Source of the DNA: Oscillospiraceae bacterium
GTDB lineage: Bacteria; Bacillota; Clostridia; Oscillospirales; Oscillospiraceae
DNA: 64,000 nucleotides
Direction: 5' to 3'
Assembly (NCBI GenBank): GCA_910574635.1
Contig: CAJTCG010000010.1
Coordinates: 1-64,000 of the forward strand
The position numbers and the translations under genes were made by a program. Each line of letters opens with the position of its first letter. Position 1 is the stretch's first letter. The notes below the pieces were generated by a model. That model ran no database searches and was not told the origin of the DNA. It saw only the letters and a list, made by a program, of their open reading frames with translations. Shown here one piece after another: positions 59,347 through 64,000 of the stretch.

Positions 59347-60264
59347 TCAGAACAGGGGCAGGAGCGTTCGGATCTCCTCGCCGGAGGCCAGGCCGTTGGA
59401 AAAGGCGGTGGCGGACCCGGCGGCGGCCCCCATGCGGTGGGCGGCGGCGTAATCCCGGGTTTCCAGCCACCCGGCCAAAAATCCGGCCACCATGGAGTCC
59501 CCCGCGCCCACGGAGCGGCGGGCCGTTCCCGGGGGCACCCCCAGGCGGCGGGCCGCGCCGGTCTCGTCCAGCAGGACGGACCCATCCCCGGCCATGGAAA
59601 CCAGGATGTTCCGGGCCCCTTGTTCCTGGAGGCTTCCGGCACAGGCGAGAACCTCCTCCTCCGTGAGGGAGCCCTTTCCGAAGAGCTCCGCCAGCTCGGC
59701 GCTGTTGGGCTTGATGAGGAAGGGACGGCGGGAGAGGACGCCTTTCAGCAAATCCCTGGCGGCGTCCACCACCGTCAGCACGCCCCGGCCCTCCACCCGG
59801 TCCAGAATGGTCTGGTACACGTTTGAGGGAAGCCCCGCGGGCAGGGACCCGGCCAGGACCAGCACGTCGCCCGCGCCCAGGCGGTCCAGCTTTTGGAGCA
59901 GGGCCTCCAGCGCGGCCGGGGGAATGGCGGGGCCCTGGCTGTTGATTTCCGTCTCCCCGCCGCCTCCGCCGGAGCAGATCTTGACGTTGACCCGGGTCAG
60001 GCCCTCCTCCAGCCGGATAAAGTCCGTGGGGATGCCCCGGGCCTTCAGGCCGTCCTCCAGGGCCTTGCCGGTGAACCCGGCCACGAAGCCAAGGGCCGTG
60101 GTCCCGACCCCCAGGCCGTGGAGGACCGTGGAGACGTTGACGCCCTTACCGCCGAAGTGCATGTGCTCCCAGCTGGTGCGGTTCAGTTCCCCGGCCCGGA
60201 AGCCGTCCACCAGGACCTCATAGTCCAGGGCGGGATTCAGCGTTACCGTATAGACCACGCTCAC
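59347..60264 (-). CDS. fruK: 1-phosphofructokinase (PfkB family)
   Basis: A 305-residue ribokinase-fold enzyme. N-terminal VYTVTLNPALDYEV, the sugar-binding FGGKGVNVSTVLHGLG (near 38), KPNSAELAELFG (near 185), and the anion hole GTARRSVGAGDSMVAGFL (near 250) with catalytic Asp. Typical FruK/LacC length. The NPALDY and GGKGVNV forms favour fructose-1-phosphate or tagatose-6-phosphate kinase over ribokinase. Its ATG overlaps the stop of the DeoR-type regulator, as in fruRKA operons, but the PTS downstream is of the mannitol, not fructose, family. Confidence 0.88.
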   Translation of the reverse strand: MSVVYTVTLNPALDYEVLVDGFRAGELNRTSWEHMHFGGKGVNVSTVLHGLGVGTTALGFVAGFTGKALEDGLKARGIPTDFIRLEEGLTRVNVKICSGGGGGETEINSQGPAIPPAALEALLQKLDRLGAGDVLVLAGSLPAGLPSNVYQTILDRVEGRGVLTVVDAARDLLKGVLSRRPFLIKPNSAELAELFGKGSLTEEEVLACAGSLQEQGARNILVSMAGDGSVLLDETGAARRLGVPPGTARRSVGAGDSMVAGFLAGWLETRDYAAAHRMGAAAGSATAFSNGLASGEEIRTLLPLF

Positions 60265-61004
60265 ACCTCCCTGACGTCCGTGTAGTCCCGGTACTGCCGG
60301 TCCGGCAGGCGGTCCGTGATGATGCAGGCGGCTTCAATGGGGAAGATCACCGCCGCCGTCACCTGGCCGAACTTGCTGGAGTCCGCCAGCACATAGACCT
60401 CCTGGGCCCGGCCCGCCGCCAGGGATTTCACGGCGGCCTCCTCCGGGTCCGGGGTGGTGAAGCCCTGGGCGATGGTGACGCCGTTGGCCCCCAGGAAGGC
60501 CTTGGTGAAGTTGTACCGCCGCAGGGCGGCCAGGGTCTCCGCCCCGATGAGGGCCATGGTGCCCGCTTTGAGCATCCCCCCCAGCACATGGGTCCGCAGG
60601 TTCCGCTCCATCAGGCGGCAGGCGCATTCGATGCTGTTGGTCAGAAACAGGGCTTTTGAGGCCCGCAGGTGCTCGGCCATCCGGAGGACCGTAGTGCCCG
60701 CGTCCAGGAAGACCACGTCGTCATCCCCGATGAGCCCGGCGGCGTACCGGGCGGCCCGGTCCTTCTCCTGGGTGAAGAGCCCCCGTTTCGTCTCCATGTC
60801 CAGCTCCTCGCCGTGGAACTCTCCGCCCAGCAGCATGGCGCCGCCGTGGACCTTGCTCAGCTTTCCCTGCTTGGCCAGCGCGTTCAGGTCCCGCCGGATG
60901 GTGGCCTCGGAAGCGCCCGTCACCTGACAGAGGTCCGTCACCGTGGCGGCCCGCCGCTGGGCCAGCTCCCTGAGAATCTGTTCCGCGCGTTGTTCAGCCA
61001 GCAT
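60261..61004 (-). CDS. DeoR/GlpR-family transcriptional regulator
   Basis: A 247-residue repressor-type protein. N-terminal winged HTH (ILRELAQRRAATVTDLCQVTGASEATIRRDLNAL, residues about 10-42) with the DeoR signature, then a ribose-5-phosphate-isomerase-like sensor domain that binds a sugar phosphate (LDAGTTVLRMAEHL, GANGVTIAQGFTTPDPEEA, LADSSKFG). It heads the kinase-PTS-dehydrogenase operon and probably responds to a phosphorylated intermediate. A palindromic site lies next to its own promoter. AGAGGGGG lies upstream of ATG 61004. Confidence 0.92.
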   Translation of the reverse strand: MLAEQRAEQILRELAQRRAATVTDLCQVTGASEATIRRDLNALAKQGKLSKVHGGAMLLGGEFHGEELDMETKRGLFTQEKDRAARYAAGLIGDDDVVFLDAGTTVLRMAEHLRASKALFLTNSIECACRLMERNLRTHVLGGMLKAGTMALIGAETLAALRRYNFTKAFLGANGVTIAQGFTTPDPEEAAVKSLAAGRAQEVYVLADSSKFGQVTAAVIFPIEAACIITDRLPDRQYRDYTDVREV

Positions 61005-61055
61005 AGTTCACCCCCTCTTTCTGATTGGAAATGGCTGGTTTCGATTGCCTTGTTT

Positions 61056-61098
61056 ATAATAGCGCCAATTTCAATCAAAGTCAATATTGAACGCTCAA
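61056..61098 (-). promoter_or_regulatory. Promoter and probable operator of the DeoR-PTS operon
   Basis: Minus-strand TTGACT (61079-61084), 17 bp, TATTAT (61056-61061). Just upstream, TTGAACGCTCAA (61087-61098) is a near-perfect dyad, next to CAATATTG and several GATTGA(A/G) half sites. DeoR/FruR-type repressors bind TTGA-containing repeats, so autoregulation is likely. Confidence 0.7.
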
Positions 61099-61153
61099 AC
61101 TCAATCATATAAAATCGGGAGGAAAATTTGTGCACTCCGCCAAAGGGCATACC

Positions 61154-62290
61154 TCAGAGGGTCTTGAGAAAACGCTCCACCCGATTCAGGCCCTCGTTCA
61201 AATCCTCATCGGAATAGCAGTAGCTCAGGCGCATGTAGCCCTCCGTGCCGAAGTACACGCCGGGGATCAGGCCCACCAGGCCTTCCTTCAGCATTTTCTC
61301 GCAGAAGGTCAGGGAATCCATGCCGTACTTCTTGATGTTGATGAACATGTAGAAGGCCCCCTCCGGCTTCTGGACCTCCAGGCCCATGTCCGTGAGGCGC
61401 TGGTATACGTAGTCCCGGCGCTTGCGGAAAAGCTCCGTCATGGAAGAGGTGTCGCTCTCCAGGGCGGCCGCGCAGGCGGGCTGGACGAACGCGGGGGCGG
61501 ACACCACGGCGTACTGGTGGAAGATCTGCATCCGGTCCCGGATGGGGGCGTCCGCCAGACACCAGCCCAAGCGCCAGCCGGTCATGGCGTAGGGCTTGGA
61601 AAAGCTGTTGATGACGATAATCCGGTCCCGACAATCATCGAACTCGGCAAAGCTGTGGTAGTCCTCCGTGTAGACCAGGCTCCGGTACACATCGTCGCAG
61701 AGGACGAAGATGGGCCTGTCCTTCAGGACCTCATGGATCGCGTCCAGCGTCTCCTTGGTGTAGATGCAGCCGGTGGGGTTGTTGGGAGAGGTGAGGACGA
61801 TGGCTTTCGTCCTGGGCGTAATGGCGGACTCCAGGGCACGGGGGTCGATCTGAAAGCGGTTGTCCTCCGTGGGCAGGGCCACGGGCACGCCCCGGCAGAG
61901 CTGGGTGATGGACTCGTAGAGGCTGAAGGCCGGGGTGGGGATGATCACCTCGTCCCCGGGGTTCAGCACGGTGGACAGGCCGATGAAGAGGCTCTCCGTG
62001 GCTCCGATGGTCAAAATGATCTCGTCGGGGGAGTACTTGAGGCCGTGGGCCCGCTCCTCAAATTTGGAGATGGCCTCCAGCATGTAGGGATAGCCGTTGC
62101 CGGGGGGATAGTGGGTGTCGTTCCGGTCCAGGGCGGCCTTGGCGGCCTCCTTCACCACGTCCGGGGTGTTCTGGTCCGGCTCGCCGATGGTCAGGGCGCA
62201 GGCGCCGGGGGTGTCCCGCACCAGGAAGGTGAAGCGGCGGATGCCGGACAGCTCCAGGCCCAGCACGGCGCGGTTTAAAGTCAGGTCCAT
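61154..62290 (-). CDS. Aminotransferase class I/II (aspartate-type fold)
   Basis: A 378-residue PLP enzyme. GEPDQNTPD (near 38), GATESLFIGLSTVL (near 97), LTSPNNPTGCIYTKE (near 165), DDVYRSLVY and the PLP lysine in NSFSKPYAMTGWRLGWC (near 230) are present, as is the substrate Arg near the C-terminus (MRLSYCYS). Subgroup Ib-like; aspartate, aromatic or branched-chain substrate is not decided. ATG 62290 is chosen, ten bases after AAGGAG; GTG 62299 is too close to that site. It has its own promoter. Confidence 0.9.
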   Translation of the reverse strand: MDLTLNRAVLGLELSGIRRFTFLVRDTPGACALTIGEPDQNTPDVVKEAAKAALDRNDTHYPPGNGYPYMLEAISKFEERAHGLKYSPDEIILTIGATESLFIGLSTVLNPGDEVIIPTPAFSLYESITQLCRGVPVALPTEDNRFQIDPRALESAITPRTKAIVLTSPNNPTGCIYTKETLDAIHEVLKDRPIFVLCDDVYRSLVYTEDYHSFAEFDDCRDRIIVINSFSKPYAMTGWRLGWCLADAPIRDRMQIFHQYAVVSAPAFVQPACAAALESDTSSMTELFRKRRDYVYQRLTDMGLEVQKPEGAFYMFINIKKYGMDSLTFCEKMLKEGLVGLIPGVYFGTEGYMRLSYCYSDEDLNEGLNRVERFLKTL

Positions 62291-62322
62291 AGGGATCACG
62301 CTCCTTCTTAAAGTACGAGACC

Positions 62323-62351
62323 AGTATAAGCGCGGCGCGGGAGCTTGTCAA
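62323..62351 (-). promoter_or_regulatory. Sigma-A promoter of the aminotransferase gene
   Basis: Minus-strand TTGACA (62346-62351), 17 bp, TATACT (62323-62328). Confidence 0.88.
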
Positions 62352-62363
62352 CGCGATAAAGCG

Positions 62364-62389
62364 AAAAGGACGCCGCGAAAACGGCGCCC
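62364..62389 (-). terminator. Terminator-like hairpin after the 25-codon ORF
   Basis: On the minus strand GGGCGCCG-TTTT-CGCGGCGTCC is followed by TTTTCG, ten bases after the small ORF's stop. Confidence 0.6.
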
Positions 62390-62398
62390 GGTGGGGGT

Positions 62399-62476
62399 TC
62401 AGCGGTCGCTTGGAAGCCAGCGGTCCTGAAAGATCAGGTCGTCCACGTCCCCGGCGGCGGTTTTGAAGATGTTCAC
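62399..62476 (-). CDS. 25-residue orphan peptide ORF
   Basis: GTG 62476 lies seven bases after AAAAGGAGG. The peptide begins MNIFKTAAGDVDDL and ends WLPSDR: two aromatics, several acidic residues, no membrane segment. It has a terminator on each side and the aminotransferase promoter beyond, so it looks like an independent short transcript rather than a classical leader. No family was recognised. The strong ribosome site is the main support; no clear promoter was found, only an inverted repeat AGACT-N7-AGTCT just upstream (62501-62517). Confidence 0.5.
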   Translation of the reverse strand: MNIFKTAAGDVDDLIFQDRWLPSDR

Positions 62477-62530
62477 GGCAGGTCCTCCTTTTGTTTTTGA
62501 GACTATTTGACAGTCTATGCGGGAGGAGGG

Positions 62531-62563
62531 AAAAAGATTCCTCCCCCGGATCTCCGGGGGAGG
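62531..62563 (-). terminator. Terminator after the alcohol dehydrogenase gene
   Basis: CCTCCCCCGGA and TCCGGGGGAGG form an 11-bp stem followed on the minus strand by AATCTTTTTC. Confidence 0.9.
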
Positions 62564-62570
62564 AGGGGCC

Positions 62571-63734
62571 TTACAGGCTCATCTGGTAGATGCGGACGAT
62601 GTCCTCCGCGCTGAGGGGGACGAAGGTTTTGTCAAATCCGGCGGTCCGGGCCTTCCGGGCCATCTCCGGGAAGTACTCCGGGCCGATGCCCAGCTCCGAC
62701 AAGGTGGCGGGGAGGCCCAGGGAGGCAAAGAAGTCCCGGGTCTTTTGAATGGCGCGTTCCGCCAGCTCCCGGAGGGGCAGGGCGGGGTCCAGGCCCCAGA
62801 CGGCGGTTCCGTACCGGGCGAAGCGGGCCTCGGTTTTCTCATTGAGCACGTAGCGCATCCAGTTCGGGGTCAGAATGGCCAGGCCCACGCCGTGGGTCAC
62901 GTCGTAGAAGGCGGAGAGCTCATGCTCCATCCGGTGGACGCTCCAGGCCACAGGCTTGCCCATGTCCAAAAAGCCGTTGATGGCCCAGGCGGCGTTCCAC
63001 ATCAGGTTGGCCCGGGCCTCATAGTCGTCCGGGGTCTCGATGGCTTTGGGGCCGTACTTGACGCAGGAGCGGAGGATGGCCTCCGCCAGGCTCTCCGCCA
63101 GGTAGTTGTCCTCAATGGGGCTGAAATAGTTCTCGAAGGTGTGGGACATAATGTCCGCCGTGCCCGCGGCGGTCTGGGCGGCGGGGAGGGAATAGGTGTA
63201 GGTGGGGTCCAGAATGGACACGGCGGGGTAGCAGCAGGGCCCGGCGAAGGACTCCTTCTCGTTGGTTTCCGGGTTGGAAATGACGGCGATATTGTCCATC
63301 TCGGAGCCGGTGGCCGCCATGGTCAGCACGGTGAAGATGGGCAGGGCCCGCTCCGGCGTCAGCTTCTTGCCGGAGAAGTCCCAGGGGTCCCCGTCGTAGA
63401 GGGCCCCGGCGGCCACGCCCTTGGCGCAGTCGATGACGCTGCCGCCTCCCAGGGCCAGCACGCCGTCCAGCCCCTGCTCCCGGCAGAGGCGCACGCCCTC
63501 CCGCACCGTGGCGATGCGGGGATTGGGCTCCACGCCGGGGAGCTCGGCCCATTGGACATTGTGGGCCTTCAGCTGCGCGACGGCCGCGTCGAAGACGCCG
63601 TTGCGCTTGACGCTGCCCCTGCCGTAGACGACCAGCACCTTGCGGGCCCTGGCGGCAATTTCCGCTCCCAGCTTTTTGATCTGGCCCTCGCCGAAGTGGA
63701 CCACCGTGGGAATGGAGTAGGTAAAGTTTTTCAT
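62571..63734 (-). CDS. Iron-containing alcohol dehydrogenase (butanol-dehydrogenase-like)
   Basis: A 387-residue group III dehydrogenase. NAD(P)-binding LALGGGSVIDCAKGVAAG (near 95), TMAATGSEMDNIAVIS, and the metal site: Asp near 195 with His in DIMSHTFENYF, then His in WSVHRMEHELSAFYDVTHGVGLA (near 265). Opening FTYSIPTVVHFGEGQI and segments such as NLMWNAAWAINGF resemble YqhD/BdhA aldehyde reductases. Likely an NADPH-dependent aldehyde or alcohol enzyme in fermentation. The second of two adjacent ATGs (63734) fits the AGGAGG spacing better. Confidence 0.92.
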   Translation of the reverse strand: MKNFTYSIPTVVHFGEGQIKKLGAEIAARARKVLVVYGRGSVKRNGVFDAAVAQLKAHNVQWAELPGVEPNPRIATVREGVRLCREQGLDGVLALGGGSVIDCAKGVAAGALYDGDPWDFSGKKLTPERALPIFTVLTMAATGSEMDNIAVISNPETNEKESFAGPCCYPAVSILDPTYTYSLPAAQTAAGTADIMSHTFENYFSPIEDNYLAESLAEAILRSCVKYGPKAIETPDDYEARANLMWNAAWAINGFLDMGKPVAWSVHRMEHELSAFYDVTHGVGLAILTPNWMRYVLNEKTEARFARYGTAVWGLDPALPLRELAERAIQKTRDFFASLGLPATLSELGIGPEYFPEMARKARTAGFDKTFVPLSAEDIVRIYQMSL

Positions 63735-63760
63735 CATGCCCTCCTGTCGGTTTTTGTTCG

Positions 63761-64000
63761 TCAGCCGTGCAGCCGCCTGGCGGCGGCATTAGCCTCATAC
63801 AGGATTTTGTCCGCGTCCAGGGTCAAAAATTCGCCGTTTTCATAGAGGATTTTCCCGTCCACCATGGTCATCACCACGTCGCTGCCCTGGGCGGAGTAGA
63901 CCGCCAGGGCCATGGGGTCGAAATTGGGGACCATGTGGGGCGTGGTCAGGTCCAGAGCAATGATATCCGCCTTTTTGCCCACGGCCAGCTCGCCGGTGTC
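63761..64000 (-). CDS. Amidohydrolase, MTA/SAH deaminase-type, C-terminal end (cut by window edge)
   Basis: The last 79 codons of a larger gene whose start lies beyond the window. The segment GELAVGKKADIIALDL is the typical C-terminal beta-sandwich return of metal-dependent amidohydrolases. It is followed by HMVPNFDPMALAVYSAQGSDV and VDGKILYENGEFLTLD, which are characteristic of methylthioadenosine/S-adenosylhomocysteine deaminases and SsnA-like enzymes. The metal-binding part is not visible, so the substrate is an inference from the tail. It precedes the alcohol dehydrogenase gene on the same strand by 26 bases and is probably co-transcribed. Confidence 0.7.
   Translation of the reverse strand, partial: DTGELAVGKKADIIALDLTTPHMVPNFDPMALAVYSAQGSDVVMTMVDGKILYENGEFLTLDADKILYEANAAARRLHG

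Overview
The window looks like chromosome from a gut-type Clostridia, probably of the Oscillospiraceae (Flavonifractor/Oscillibacter-like) group. The evidence is very high GC coding sequence combined with Firmicutes signals: strong AGGAGG ribosome sites, TTG and GTG starts, sigma-A promoters with 17-bp spacers, a T-box leader, a glmS ribozyme, a VanY-like enzyme and SLH surface proteins. The genus is inference. No rRNA, tRNA or CRISPR array was seen.

Left end (1-3639) is the lower-GC end of an integrated mobile element. It holds the 3' end of a group II intron that interrupts a ParM/StbA actin-like gene, a ParR-like partner, a Tn916-type excisionase and a tyrosine integrase. After the integrase lie two diverged tandem copies of a ~260-bp segment. 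Each copy carries integrase-type repeat sites and ends in the ribosome site and first codons of smc. The element therefore sits at the 5' end of smc and seems to resupply its start, with a remnant of a second insertion beside it.

3640-13676 is a housekeeping run on the + strand: smc, ftsY, rph, rdgB, a 46-aa membrane protein, yhbY, a nadD-yqeK fusion, an LCP cell-wall ligase and rsfS. 13682-23207 is signalling and surface: a hybrid histidine kinase, a small unknown protein, a VanY-like carboxypeptidase, an OmpR-type two-component operon sharing a sequence motif with the vanY promoter, a DUF4397 surface protein with a hairpin between ribosome site and start, and MntP. Next is T-box-controlled thrS (23312-25434).

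25446-34510 is a full glycogen cluster on the - strand, glgB-glgC-glgD then glgA-glgP. GlgA and GlgB carry unusual C-terminal tails: GlgA a Pro/Glu/Ala repeat plus a Lys-rich end, GlgB a histone-H1-like Lys/Ala tail. 34661-40814 holds a TauE/SafE permease, an amino-acid racemase, a dicarboxylate/amino-acid symporter, an ECF sigma operon and glnS.

The most striking locus is 40852-46935. A 1624-aa secreted M60-like (mucinase-type) metallopeptidase with a dockerin-like module is translationally coupled to a 353-aa protein with a possible cohesin-like N-terminal domain and three SLH repeats. This could be a two-gene, cellulosome-style surface anchoring system for a mucin protease.

The rest is metabolism: ilvA with a sodium symporter, a CapA-like protein, mtlD and pgi, glmS under its ribozyme, a DeoR-regulated operon (regulator, 1-phosphofructokinase, mannitol-type PTS, sorbose-1-phosphate-reductase-like dehydrogenase), an aminotransferase, a 25-codon orphan ORF with its own ribosome site and terminator, an iron alcohol dehydrogenase, and the end of an MTA/SAH-deaminase-type amidohydrolase cut by the window edge.
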